Origin: Streptomyces griseofuscus
GTDB lineage: Bacteria > Actinomycetota > Actinomycetes > Streptomycetales > Streptomycetaceae
DNA length: 64,000 nt
Direction: 5' to 3'
NCBI RefSeq assembly: GCF_014673495.1
Contig: NZ_CP051006.1
Location: 5,332,001-5,396,000, forward strand
A model generated the notes under the pieces. That model was not told where the DNA came from. It worked only from the letters and a program-made list of their open reading frames with translations, and did no database searches. Position 1 is the first letter of the stretch, and each line of letters starts with the position of its first letter. Of this stretch, positions 28,345-37,414 are shown piece after piece. A program made the translations under genes and the position numbers.

Positions 28345-30644
28345 GCGACGAAGCCGCCACCGCCACCGCGGAACCCGCCCCCGAGCCCGAGCAGGTACTG
28401 CACGGCCTCGGCGTCTCGCTGCCGCACGCGGACGCCCGCGCCAAGACCGAGGGCACCTTCCCGTACGCCGCCGACCTGTGGGCCGAGGGCCTGCTCTGGG
28501 CGGCCGTCCTGCGCTCCCCGCACGCACACGCCCGGATCGTGTCCATCGACACCTCCCACGCCCGCGAGATGCCCGGTGTGCGCGCCGTCATCACCCACGA
28601 GGACGTGCCCGGCGCCCCCCGCCACGGCCGGGGCACCCCCGACCGGCCGGTGTTCGCCGCCGAGGTCGTACGGCACCACGGCGAGGCCATCGCCGCCGTC
28701 GCCGCCGACCACCCGGACACCGCGCGGATGGCCGCCGCCGCGATCATCGTCGAGTACGAGATCCTCGACCCGGTGACCGACCCCGAGCAGGCGTTCGAGG
28801 CCGAACCCCTGCACCCCGACGGCAACTTGATCCGGCACATCCCGCTGCGCCACGGCGACGCGGACGCGGCCGGCGAGGTCGTGGTCGAGGGGCTGTACCG
28901 GATCGGCCGCCAGGACCCCGCCCCGATCGGCGCCGAGGCCGGACTCGCGGTACCGCGCCCCGACGGCGGGGTGGAGCTGTACCTGGCCTCCACCGACCCG
29001 CACCACGACCGCGACACCGCCGCGGCCTGCTTCGGGCTGTCCCCGGATCGGGTGAAGATCGTGGTCACCGGGGTGCCCGGCGCCACCGCCGACCGCGAGG
29101 ACGGGAGCTTCCAACTCCCGCTCGGCCTGCTGGCGTTGCGCACCGGCCTCCCGGTGAAGCTCACCGCGAGCCGCGAGGAGTCCTTCCTCGGTCACGCCCA
29201 CCGCCACCCCACCCTGCTGCGCTACCGCCATCACGCGGACGCCGAGGGCAACCTGGTGAAGGTGGAGGCGCAGATCCTCCTCGACGCGGGCGCGTACGCC
29301 GACACCTCCGCGGAGGCGCTGGCGGCCGCCGTCTCCTTCGCGTGCGGGCCGTACGTCGTGCCGAACGCCTTCATCGAGGGCTGGGCCGTCCGCACCAACA
29401 ACCCGCCCTCCGGCCATGTGCGCGGCGAGGGCGCGATGCAGGTGTGCGCCGCGTACGAGGCCCAAATGGACAAGCTGGCCCGCAAGTTGGACGTGGACCC
29501 GGCCGAACTGCGGCTGCGCAACGCCCTCGCGACCGGCGATGTGCTGCCCATCGGCCAGACCGTGACCTGCCCCGCGCCGGTCGCCGAACTCCTCCAGGCC
29601 GTACGGGACTTCCCGCTCCCGGAGCTGCCCAAGGACACCCCCGAGGAGGACTGGCTGCTGCCCGGCGGACCCGAGGGCGCGGGGGAGCCGGGCGCGGTGC
29701 GCCGGGGCGTCGGCTACGGCCTCGGCATGGTGCACATGCTCGGCGGGGAGGGCGCCGACGAGGTGTCCACGGCGACGGTCAAGGTCCACGACGGCATCGC
29801 GACCGTGCTGTGCGCGGCCGTGGAGGCCGGTCAGGGATTCACCACGCTGGCCCGCCAGATCGTCCAGGAGACCCTGGGCATCGAGGAGGTCCGGGTCGCC
29901 CCGGTCGACACCGACCAGCCGCCGTCAGGACCGGGCAGCCGGGGCCGGCACACCTGGGTGTCGGGCGGCGCGGTGGAGCGGGCCGCGAAGATGGTCCGCA
30001 CCCAGCTTCTCCAGCCGCTGGCCCACAAGTTCGGCATGTCGACGGAGCTGCTCCAGATCGACGACGGCAAGATCACCTCGTACGACGGGGTGCTCTCGAC
30101 CACCGTCACCGAGGCGCTGGACGGCAAGGAGCTGTGGGCCACCGCGCAGTGCCGTCCGCATCCCACGGAGCCGCTGGACGCGGCCGGGCAGGGTGACGCG
30201 TTCGTGGGCCTGGCGTTCTGCGCGATCCGCGCGGTGGTGGACGTGGACATCGAGCTGGGCTCGGTGCGGGTGGTGGAGCTGGCCGTCGCCCAGGACGTGG
30301 GCCGGGTGCTCAACCCCGCCCAGCTGGCGGCCCGGATCGAGGCGGGCGTCACCCAGGGCGTGGGCATCGCGCTCACCGAGAACCTGCGCACCCCGCGCGG
30401 GCTGATCCGGCACCCCGATCTGACCGGGTACGCCCTGCCGACCGCCCTGGACGTGCCGGACATCCGGATCGTCAAGCTGGTGGAGGAGCGGGACGTGGTC
30501 GCGCCGTTCGGCGCCAAGTCGGTCAGCGCGGTGCCGGTGGTGACGTCGCCGGCGGCCATCGCCTCCGCCGTCCGCGCGGCCACCGGGCGCCCGGTCAACC
30601 GGCTCCCGATCCGCCCCCAGGCGGCCGTGGTCACCGACCGCTGA
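28341..30644 (+). CDS. Divergent molybdopterin subunit of XDH family
   Basis: A 767-residue large subunit with both MoCo-binding domains (VLHGLGVSLPHADARAKTEG at the start; AGQGFTTLARQIVQETLGI and QGVGIALTEN later). Key family residues differ. The C-terminal GAKGxGE motif reads GAKSVSA, placing Ala at the catalytic Glu position (residue 730). The GGGFGGKE loop is replaced by GATADREDGSF. GTG 28341 has GGAGG upstream and overlaps the previous stop. It probably binds the cofactor with altered chemistry or has another role; xanthine oxidation should not be assumed. Confidence 0.75.
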   Translation: MSDEAATATAEPAPEPEQVLHGLGVSLPHADARAKTEGTFPYAADLWAEGLLWAAVLRSPHAHARIVSIDTSHAREMPGVRAVITHEDVPGAPRHGRGTPDRPVFAAEVVRHHGEAIAAVAADHPDTARMAAAAIIVEYEILDPVTDPEQAFEAEPLHPDGNLIRHIPLRHGDADAAGEVVVEGLYRIGRQDPAPIGAEAGLAVPRPDGGVELYLASTDPHHDRDTAAACFGLSPDRVKIVVTGVPGATADREDGSFQLPLGLLALRTGLPVKLTASREESFLGHAHRHPTLLRYRHHADAEGNLVKVEAQILLDAGAYADTSAEALAAAVSFACGPYVVPNAFIEGWAVRTNNPPSGHVRGEGAMQVCAAYEAQMDKLARKLDVDPAELRLRNALATGDVLPIGQTVTCPAPVAELLQAVRDFPLPELPKDTPEEDWLLPGGPEGAGEPGAVRRGVGYGLGMVHMLGGEGADEVSTATVKVHDGIATVLCAAVEAGQGFTTLARQIVQETLGIEEVRVAPVDTDQPPSGPGSRGRHTWVSGGAVERAAKMVRTQLLQPLAHKFGMSTELLQIDDGKITSYDGVLSTTVTEALDGKELWATAQCRPHPTEPLDAAGQGDAFVGLAFCAIRAVVDVDIELGSVRVVELAVAQDVGRVLNPAQLAARIEAGVTQGVGIALTENLRTPRGLIRHPDLTGYALPTALDVPDIRIVKLVEERDVVAPFGAKSVSAVPVVTSPAAIASAVRAATGRPVNRLPIRPQAAVVTDR

Positions 30645-30792
30645 CCGTCGCCGCGCAACGCCTCGGGGCCGCCCGACGTCCCTCTGTCGAGGGGGCGTTG
30701 TCAGTGGGGCGGCGTAGTGTGCTCAGCGGTGGGGGAGCCGGGGCACGGGCGCTCATGCCTTTGTCACGCACGGGCACGATCGCGGGGGAGCG

Positions 30793-31953
30793 ATGGGTAC
30801 GACGACGGATGCCGGGACAGCGGCGATCACGCTGACCGAGGCCGAGCTGGACCGCCATGTCACGCATGCCGCGACGCGCGGACTGCTCGCGGGCCCCGGG
30901 CTGCCCGCCGTCACCGATGTGCTGACCTTCTCGACCCTGCGCGCCCACGGTCTGCGCACCCTCGCGGACGCGGCGGACGGCCCCTTCCATCTGGCGGAGG
31001 AGCTGCGGGACCGCCTGGTGATAGGTGAGCTGCTCAATCCGGTCGGCATGGAGCGCGAGTCGATCCTCCTCGACGGCGACACGGGCGAGATCACGACGGC
31101 GTATCTGCGGGACCCCGCCGCATGGCGCCCCTTCGCCCCGTCCCTGGACACGCTGCTGCGGTTCGCCGCCCTCACCGAGGAACTGGCGGGCCTGCGCGGC
31201 CGGTTCGCCTCGCTGGCCGGGCAGTACGGCCCGCGGACGGTCGCCGAGGCGTCCCGCAGGCTGCTCGCCCTCTTCGAGGAGGGCACGGACGGCCGGGTGC
31301 CGCCGTACTGGAAGGCGGCGGCCCTGATCCGCCCGCTCGCGCTCGCCGCGGGCCCCGGTGCGAGGTCCGGACTCACCCTGGACATCCCCGCGCGCGTCCT
31401 CGACCAGGAGTTCGGGCACGGCAGGGTGGCCCGCTTCGAGGACGTCGACTTCCCGGTCACGCTCACCCATGAGCCGACCCGCCGCTTCCTGTGCGAGACC
31501 GGGCTGCCCGAGGAGGCGGTCCTCTTCTTCACCGACCCGGACGCCCCGCTGCCGACGCTGCGCGAGTACTTCACCCTGGAGCGCGCCGACTATCCCCTGG
31601 CCGAACTCCCGGCCCATTGCGACCACTTGATCCGCCTCGGCCACCTGGTCGAGGACCACAGCCTGGTCGTCGACGGCCGCACGGGCGCGGTACTGACCTT
31701 CTCCGCCCCCGAGGCCGCCCTCTACCCCCTCAACACCGACGTCTCCACCCTCGCGTTCACCCTCTGGCTCCTCCACCACGAACGCACCATCGACCAGCAC
31801 CTCTCCCACGAACTGACGACGACCTCCTACGACCAACTGGCCGCCGCCATGCTCCACACCCTGACCACCCTCGACCCCACCGCCACCCTCCCGGGCACGA
31901 CCTGGCACTTCTGGACGGACACCTTCCAGGACGAGACGGGCGGGGTGCTCTGA
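30793..31953 (+). CDS. SUKH-4-like immunity-type protein
   Basis: A 386-residue cytoplasmic protein with two similar halves (LTEAELDRHVTHAATRGLL in the first; LTHEPTRRFLCETGLPEEAVLFF in the second). The second half resembles SUKH-4 proteins, a superfamily that includes immunity proteins against polymorphic toxins. No toxin gene is adjacent, so it may be an orphan or have a housekeeping role. GGGGGAG lies just before the ATG. The terminator overlaps its stop. Confidence 0.6.
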   Translation: MGTTTDAGTAAITLTEAELDRHVTHAATRGLLAGPGLPAVTDVLTFSTLRAHGLRTLADAADGPFHLAEELRDRLVIGELLNPVGMERESILLDGDTGEITTAYLRDPAAWRPFAPSLDTLLRFAALTEELAGLRGRFASLAGQYGPRTVAEASRRLLALFEEGTDGRVPPYWKAAALIRPLALAAGPGARSGLTLDIPARVLDQEFGHGRVARFEDVDFPVTLTHEPTRRFLCETGLPEEAVLFFTDPDAPLPTLREYFTLERADYPLAELPAHCDHLIRLGHLVEDHSLVVDGRTGAVLTFSAPEAALYPLNTDVSTLAFTLWLLHHERTIDQHLSHELTTTSYDQLAAAMLHTLTTLDPTATLPGTTWHFWTDTFQDETGGVL

Positions 31954-31966
31954 GAACACCCCGCCC
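31938..31966. terminator. Bidirectional terminator
   Basis: GGGCGGGGTG (31938-31947) and CACCCCGCCC (31957-31966) pair perfectly across the stop codon of the SUKH-like gene. AAAAA at 31971-31975 gives a T-run before it for the converging tRNA unit on the minus strand. Confidence 0.75.
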
Positions 31967-31975
31967 GTCGAAAAA

Positions 31976-32074
31976 GGCCGTGGCGGGATTCGAACCCGCG
32001 TAACTCCCCGCGAGCGGAGCTCGCCGATGGATGCGGTGCAGGCGAGCCCCTGAACCGCTCCGGCGCGCTCGGCC
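31976..32074 (-). pseudogene. Disrupted tRNA-Cys-like copy
   Basis: On the minus strand both ends match the intact tRNA-Cys next door: GGTTCAGGGGCTCGCCTGCA in the 5' half, and GAGTTACGCGGGTTCGAATC plus CCGCCACGGCC in the 3' half. Between them, instead of the AAGC of tRNA-Cys, lie 30 bases. One part enlarges the anticodon loop to about 17 bases while the CTCGC/GCGAG stem is kept. The other adds a 16-base CTCC...GGAG hairpin in the variable region. The acceptor has an A-A mismatch and CCA is not encoded. It is probably non-functional. Confidence 0.65.
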
Positions 32075-32080
32075 AGCGCT

Positions 32081-32155
32081 TGGAGGCCGTGGCGGGATTC
32101 GAACCCACGTAACTCGCTTTGCAGGCGAGCCCCTGAACCACTCGGGCACACGGCC
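32081..32155 (-). tRNA. tRNA-Cys (GCA)
   Basis: The cloverleaf is complete. The acceptor is GGCCGTG/CACGGCC. The anticodon stem CTCGC/GCGAG encloses loop CTGCAAA with anticodon GCA. The T-arm is GTGGG TTCGAAT CCCGC. The discriminator is U, as expected for CysRS recognition, and CCA is encoded (TGG at 32081-32083 on the plus strand). Confidence 0.95.
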
Positions 32156-32329
32156 GTGTTGATGGGACGACCGTATGGCGGGGGCGAAGGGGTGCTCAAG
32201 GGATCCGGGCCGGATGCAATGTGACTGCCATACGGCGTTCATGGGAGGGCGGACTAGGTCCAAGGTCGCAGAGGGAGCTGCGACCTTTGACAGGAGTCAT
32301 TCGGGGTTGTGGGCCTTACCCTGGCGGGC

Positions 32330-33778
32330 ATGAGTGTGCTGGGGTCCCGGGTCGACGACGTCGTGGTGGAAGAAGGCTTCGAGCAGGGCGGCGGGGTGCT
32401 GGGCCGGGCCCATCGGGCGCTGAGTGTCGGCATCGTGTCCGTCGTGTTCCTGATCGCCTTCGAGGCGACCGCGGTCGGCACCGCCATGCCCGTCGCGGCC
32501 CGCGAACTGAACGGCGTGGCGAGTTACGCCTTCGCGTTCTCCGGCTTCTTCACCACCAGCCTCTTCGGCATGGTCCTGGCCGGTCAGTGGGCCGACCGCC
32601 GCGGCCCGCTCGCCGCGCTGACCACCGGCATCGGCTCCTTCGCCGCGGGCCTGGTGATAGCCGGCACCGCCCAGACCATGTGGGTGTTCATCCTCGGCCG
32701 CGCCGTACAGGGACTCGGCGGCGGCCTCGTCATCGTCGCGCTGTACGTGGTCGTCGGCCGCGCCTACCCCGAGCGGCTGCGCCCCGCGATCATGGCGGCG
32801 TTCGCGGCCGGCTGGGTCGTGCCGTCCATCGTCGGCCCCCTCGCCTCCGGCGCCGTCACCGAACAGCTCGGCTGGCGCTGGGTCTTCCTCGGCATCCCCG
32901 TCCTCGTCGTGTTCCCGCTGGCCCTCGCCCTGCCCCAGATACGCCGCCGGGCGTCGGGACCGGTCGACGCGGAGGCCGCCCCCGCCCCCCTCGACCGCCG
33001 GCGCATCCGGCTCGCCCTCGGTATCGCCCTCGGCGCCGGGCTCGTCCAGTACGCCGCCCAGGACCTGCGCCCCCTCTCCCTGGTCCCCGCCGCGGCCGGC
33101 GCCGCTCTGCTGGTCCCCGCCGTCCTCGGCCTGCTGCCGCGCGGCACCTACCGCGCCGCCCGCGGTCTGCCCTCCGTCGTCCTGCTGCGCGGGGTGTGCG
33201 CCGGATCGTTCGTCGCCGCCGAGTCCTTCGTGCCGCTGATGCTCGTCACCCAGCGCGGCCTGTCGCCGACGCTCGCCGGACTCTCCCTGGCCGCGGGCGG
33301 CGGCACCTGGGCGCTGGGCTCCTGGCTCCAGTCCCGGCCGCGCCTCGCGCCGTACCGGGAGCGGCTGATGACGGCCGGGATGGTGCTGGTAGTCGCCGCC
33401 CTGGCGACCGCGCCGAGCGTGCTGCTGCCCGCAGTACCGGCCTGGATCGTCGCCGTCGTCTGGGCCTTCGGCTGCCTCGGCATGGGCCTGGTGATCTCCT
33501 CCACCAGCGTCCTGCTGCTGCGCCTGTCCGCCCCCGAGGAGGCCGGTGCCAACTCCGCCGCCCTCCAGATCTCCGACGCCCTCTCCAACGCCCTCCTCCT
33601 CGCCGCCGCGGGCGCCGCCTTCGCGGCCCTCGGCGGCGGCACCGCCGCCCACCCCGCCGCGTTCGCCGTCGTCTTCTTCGCCATGGCGGTGGTGGCCCTG
33701 GCGGGTGTGTGGGTGGCGACCCGTTGCGGGAGCGGGGACCGGCCGGCCACCGCGAAGACGGCTCCGGCGGGCTCGTAA
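32330..33778 (+). CDS. MFS transporter (drug-exporter type)
   Basis: A 482-residue membrane protein with about 12-14 helices. Motif A-like sequence is GQWADRRGPLAALTT after helix 2, and LGRAVQGLGGGLVIVALYVVVG lies around helices 4-5, as in drug:H+ antiporters. The substrate is unknown. TACCCT (32317-32322) lies 7 bases before ATG 32330, suggesting a leaderless start; GTG 32309 would be an alternative. It is not obviously linked to the next gene pair. Confidence 0.8.
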   Translation: MSVLGSRVDDVVVEEGFEQGGGVLGRAHRALSVGIVSVVFLIAFEATAVGTAMPVAARELNGVASYAFAFSGFFTTSLFGMVLAGQWADRRGPLAALTTGIGSFAAGLVIAGTAQTMWVFILGRAVQGLGGGLVIVALYVVVGRAYPERLRPAIMAAFAAGWVVPSIVGPLASGAVTEQLGWRWVFLGIPVLVVFPLALALPQIRRRASGPVDAEAAPAPLDRRRIRLALGIALGAGLVQYAAQDLRPLSLVPAAAGAALLVPAVLGLLPRGTYRAARGLPSVVLLRGVCAGSFVAAESFVPLMLVTQRGLSPTLAGLSLAAGGGTWALGSWLQSRPRLAPYRERLMTAGMVLVVAALATAPSVLLPAVPAWIVAVVWAFGCLGMGLVISSTSVLLLRLSAPEEAGANSAALQISDALSNALLLAAAGAAFAALGGGTAAHPAAFAVVFFAMAVVALAGVWVATRCGSGDRPATAKTAPAGS

Positions 33779-33820
33779 TCCCGTGGTCCTGCCCCTGATC
33801 ACGCGCTCAGGGTGGCCGTC

Positions 33821-34021
33821 ATGCGCTCACTGACCGTGCACCTCGACCCCGCCACCCACCAGGCACTCTCCGACCTCGCCGACGCACAGGGGCGCACGCC
33901 AGAGCAGGTGGTGGTGGAGGCCGTACGCCGGTATCTGGCGACGGAGGAGACGGCCGTGCGCGAGACCGCCGAGCGGCTGGCGGGCGCCCACGCCGACTTG
34001 CTGAGGAGGCTCGGCGAATGA
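33821..34021 (+). CDS. Ribbon-helix-helix antitoxin
   Basis: A 66-residue protein with the RHH pattern LTVHLDPATHQALSDLADAQ then TPEQVVVEAVRRYLA. It probably binds operator DNA and neutralises the Doc-like toxin encoded next, whose start overlaps its stop by four bases. ATG 33821 is chosen over GTG 33812. There is no clear ribosome binding site. Confidence 0.75.
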   Translation: MRSLTVHLDPATHQALSDLADAQGRTPEQVVVEAVRRYLATEETAVRETAERLAGAHADLLRRLGE

Positions 34022-34413
34022 ACACCCGGGCCACCCCCGCCACCCGTCACCTCACCATCGCCGACGTCACCGCCCTCGCCACCCTCGCCTTCGGCGGTCG
34101 GCCGCCCGAGGCGCGGGAGCCGGGGCTGCTCGCCTCGGCCGTGCACCGCCCCCGCGCCCGGATGTTCGGCACCGCCGCCTACGACGACCTGTACGAACAG
34201 GCCGCCGCCCTGCTGCGCGCCCTCGCCGCGAACCACCCCCTGGTCGACGGCAACAAGCGCACCGCCTGGCTCGCCACCGCCACCTTCCTCGCGCTCAACG
34301 GGGTCGACCTGGCCGGAGTCGACCAGGACGCGGCGTACGCGCTGGTCATCGATGTGGCGGCGGGGACACAGAGCGACGTCGGCGTGATCGCGGGGCGGCT
34401 GCGGGGGCTGTGA
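34018..34413 (+). CDS. Doc-type (Fic fold) toxin
   Basis: A 131-residue toxin of the Fic/Doc family. The active-site loop is HPLVDGNKRTAW with H73. The Doc form (NKR rather than GNGR) suggests a kinase of EF-Tu as in phage P1 Doc, not an AMP transferase; this is inference from the motif. It is coupled to the antitoxin by an ATGA overlap, a typical type II module. Confidence 0.85.
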   Translation: MNTRATPATRHLTIADVTALATLAFGGRPPEAREPGLLASAVHRPRARMFGTAAYDDLYEQAAALLRALAANHPLVDGNKRTAWLATATFLALNGVDLAGVDQDAAYALVIDVAAGTQSDVGVIAGRLRGL

Positions 34414-34525
34414 CGTGGGTCCCACCCGGCGGTGACCCCGGGTCGTTCGGGGCGGGAGGGGAGGGTGACGCCGGTAGGGTGGCCCGGTTGTCATACGTAG
34501 CCGACTGAACCTGACCACGGAGACC

Positions 34526-36316
34526 GTGACTACCACCGCCGCTTCCTCGCATCACCTTTCCCCCGCCTTCCCCGGCCGCGCGCCGTGGGGCACGGCCAAC
34601 AAGCTGCGTGCCTGGCAGCAGGGGGCGATGGAGAAGTACATCCAGGAGCAGCCGCGTGACTTCCTCGCCGTCGCCACACCCGGCGCCGGCAAGACCACCT
34701 TCGCGCTGACGCTGGCCTCATGGCTGCTGCACCACCACGTGGTGCAGCAGGTGACCGTGGTCGCGCCCACCGAGCACCTGAAGAAGCAGTGGGCCGAGGC
34801 GGCGGCGCGGGTCGGCATCAAGCTCGACCCGGAGTACAGCGCCGGGCCGCTCGGCCGGGAGTACGACGGCGTCGCCGTCACCTACGCGGGCGTCGGCGTG
34901 CGGCCCATGCTGCACCGCAACCGCGCCGAGCAGCGCAAGACCCTGGTGATCCTGGACGAGATCCACCACGCCGGCGACTCCAAGTCCTGGGGCGAGGCGT
35001 GCCTGGAGGCGTTCGAGCCCGCGACCCGGCGGCTCGCGCTGACCGGTACGCCGTTCCGCTCCGACACCAACCCCATCCCCTTCGTGACGTACGAGGAGGA
35101 CAACGCCGGCATCCGCCGCTCGGCCGCCGACTACACCTACGGGTACGGCTCCGCGCTCTCCGACGGCGTCGTGCGCCCGGTCATCTTCCTCTCCTACAGC
35201 GGGCAGATGCGCTGGCGCACCAAGGCCGGTGACGAGATCGCCGCCCGGCTCGGCGAGCCGATGACCAAGGACGCGGTCAGCCAGGCCTGGCGCACCGCGC
35301 TGGACCCGCGTGGAGAGTGGATGCCCAGCGTGCTGCGCGCCGCCGACCAGCGGCTCACCGAGGTCAGGAAGGCCATCCCGGACGCCGGCGCCCTCGTCAT
35401 CGCCTCCGACCAGGACTCCGCCCGCGCCTACGCCAAGCTGATCCGCGAGATCACCGGTACGAAGGCCACGGTCGTCCTGTCCGACGACACCGGCGCCTCC
35501 AAGCGCATCGACGACTTCAGCGCGAGCGAGGACCGCTGGATGGTCGCGGTCCGCATGGTGTCCGAGGGCGTCGACGTGCCCCGCCTCGCGGTCGGCGTGT
35601 ACGCCACCACCATCTCCACCCCGCTGTTCTTCGCGCAGGCCGTCGGCCGTTTCGTGCGCTCCCGGCGGCGCGGCGAGACCGCCTCCGTCTTCCTGCCGAC
35701 CGTGCCCGACCTGCTCACCTTCGCCAACGAGATGGAGAAGGAACGGGACCACGCCCTCGACAAGCCGAAGAAGGAGGGCGAGGAGGACCCGTACGCCGAA
35801 TCCGAGAAGGAGATGGAGGAGGCGAACAAGGAGCAGGACGAGGACACCGGCGAGCAGGAGCAGTTCTCCTTCGAGGCGCTGGAGTCCGAGGCCGTCTTCG
35901 ATCGGGTGCTCTTCGACGGCGCCGAGTTCGGCATGCAGGCCCACCCGGGCAGCGAGGAGGAGCAGGACTACCTCGGCATCCCCGGACTGCTGGAGCCCGA
36001 CCAGGTGCAGATGCTGCTCCAGAAGCGGCAGGCCCGGCAGATCGCGCACAGCAAGAAGAAGCCGGACACCGAGGCCGATCTGCTCGAACTGCCCGCCGAG
36101 CGGCGCCCCGTGGTCTCCCACAAGGAGATGATGGAGCTGCGCAAGCGGCTCAACACGCTCGTGAGCGCCTACGTCCACCAGAGCGGCAAGCCGCACGGAG
36201 TGATCCACACCGAGCTGCGCCGGGTGTGCGGCGGACCGCCGAGTGCGGAGGCGACGGCGGGACAGCTGAAGCAGCGGATCACCAAGGTGCAGGAGTGGGC
36301 GACCCGGATGCGCTGA
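34526..36316 (+). CDS. DEAD/DEAH-box helicase
   Basis: A 596-residue SF2 helicase. Walker A is TPGAGKTTFA (about 51), the DEAH-type box is DEIHH, motif III-like sequence is LTGTPFRSD, and helicase C motifs include VSEGVDVPRL and QAVGRFVRSRR. A highly acidic, low-complexity insert (about 415-450) precedes the C-terminal part. It resembles type III restriction-like/RadD-like actinobacterial helicases; the substrate is unknown. GTG 34526 has GGAG only 3 bases upstream. Confidence 0.85.
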   Translation: MTTTAASSHHLSPAFPGRAPWGTANKLRAWQQGAMEKYIQEQPRDFLAVATPGAGKTTFALTLASWLLHHHVVQQVTVVAPTEHLKKQWAEAAARVGIKLDPEYSAGPLGREYDGVAVTYAGVGVRPMLHRNRAEQRKTLVILDEIHHAGDSKSWGEACLEAFEPATRRLALTGTPFRSDTNPIPFVTYEEDNAGIRRSAADYTYGYGSALSDGVVRPVIFLSYSGQMRWRTKAGDEIAARLGEPMTKDAVSQAWRTALDPRGEWMPSVLRAADQRLTEVRKAIPDAGALVIASDQDSARAYAKLIREITGTKATVVLSDDTGASKRIDDFSASEDRWMVAVRMVSEGVDVPRLAVGVYATTISTPLFFAQAVGRFVRSRRRGETASVFLPTVPDLLTFANEMEKERDHALDKPKKEGEEDPYAESEKEMEEANKEQDEDTGEQEQFSFEALESEAVFDRVLFDGAEFGMQAHPGSEEEQDYLGIPGLLEPDQVQMLLQKRQARQIAHSKKKPDTEADLLELPAERRPVVSHKEMMELRKRLNTLVSAYVHQSGKPHGVIHTELRRVCGGPPSAEATAGQLKQRITKVQEWATRMR

Positions 36317-36617
36317 CGCGCGGCTGACGGGGCTGGTTACGCTGCCGTACGTATCCGGACGTATACCGTCAGTTCGTCTTCGTCCTTGCCCGGATTCTGG
36401 ACCAAGACTTCCGCTCAGCGAACCCGCTTCGCTACTGTCCCGCTACGCAACGCCCCGTGGCAGCGCCGCCGCGGAGCGCAGCCGTGAAAGCGACAGGGTC
36501 CGGAGCCGCCGGGCCGTCCTGCCGATCGGCGGCCTCTGGAGCGCGTCGCCGACGGGACTCGGTGACGCATTTCCCGCTCGGGGGTACGCCGACCTCACCG
36601 CCGAAGGAGTGGGCGTC
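36317..36617. other. Intergenic region before IclR-type gene
   Basis: A 301-base spacer with no credible ORF. Two adjacent near-copies, ACGTATCCGG (36349-36358) and ACGTATACCG (36359-36368), may be a regulator binding site. No clear promoter or terminator. Confidence 0.3.
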
Positions 36618-37259
36618 GTGACCGCGGAGACCTCTCAGACGCTCGACCGGGGACTGCGCGTCCTCAAGCTGCTCGCCGACACCGACCACGGCCTCACCGT
36701 CACCGAGCTGTCCAACAAACTGGGCGTGAACCGGACCGTGGTGTACCGGCTGCTCGCCACGCTGGAGCAGCACGCTCTGGTACGACGTGATCTGGGCGGC
36801 CGGGCCCGCGTCGGGCTGGGGGTGCTGCGGCTCGGGCGCCAGGTGCACCCGCTGGTCCGGGAGGCCGCGCTGCCCGCGCTGCGGTCGCTGGCGGAGGAGA
36901 TAGGCGCGACGGCGCATCTCACGCTGGTCGACGGCACGGAGGCGCTGGCGGTGGCGGTGGTCGAGCCGACCTGGACCGACTACCACGTGGCGTACCGCGC
37001 GGGCTTCAGGCATCCGCTGGACCGGGGTGCCGCGGGCCGCGCGATCCTGGCCGCCCGCCGGGCCCCCGCCGCGGAACCGGCCTGCACCCTGACCCAGGGC
37101 GAACTGGAGACCGGCGCGTGCGGAGCGGCCGCGCCGCTGGTGGGGGTGACCGGGGTGGAGGGCAGCGTGGGCGTCGTCATGCTCGCGGACTCCGTACCGG
37201 AACGCGTGGGCCCGAGGGTGGTGGAGGCGGCCCGGGAGGTGGCGGAGGCGTTGCGCTGA
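36618..37259 (+). CDS. IclR-family transcription regulator
   Basis: A 213-residue regulator. The N-terminal winged HTH is RVLKLLADTDHGLTVTELSNKLGVNRTVVYRLL (in two halves) and the C-terminal effector domain has the family pattern GRAILA. GTG 36618 is used because AAGGAG at 36604-36609 is ideally spaced for it; GTG 36609 overlaps that site. No metabolic operon is adjacent, so its ligand and targets are unknown. Confidence 0.85.
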   Translation: MTAETSQTLDRGLRVLKLLADTDHGLTVTELSNKLGVNRTVVYRLLATLEQHALVRRDLGGRARVGLGVLRLGRQVHPLVREAALPALRSLAEEIGATAHLTLVDGTEALAVAVVEPTWTDYHVAYRAGFRHPLDRGAAGRAILAARRAPAAEPACTLTQGELETGACGAAAPLVGVTGVEGSVGVVMLADSVPERVGPRVVEAAREVAEALR

Positions 37260-37284
37260 GCCGCGGGACGCGTTGAGGGCGCCG

Positions 37285-37326
37285 CAGCGGCCCCTTGAGG
37301 GGCGCGGGGAACCGCGCGCGAAGGCC
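37285..37326. repeat. Dispersed Streptomyces GC-palindrome repeat
   Basis: CAGCGGCCCCTTGAGGGGCG then CGGGGAACCGCGCGCG is an inverted relative of the element at 19676-19712. It contains the CCCCTTGAGGGG hairpin and may act as a weak terminator for the IclR-type gene. Confidence 0.5.
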
Positions 37327-37414
37327 CCACCGGGCGGCAGCCGAAAACGGTGCCGTGCGCCCCTGTCGGTCACCGCCAGGCCGCCGGACGGCACACGTCA
37401 CGTAAATTGAACTC

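Noticed and set aside
24271..28527. Very long open frame on the minus strand (over 1,400 codons) opposite the Fe-S subunit gene
   Set aside because: It mirrors the GC-rich codon pattern of the plus-strand genes, has Arg/Gly/Ala-rich nonsense composition and no domain.
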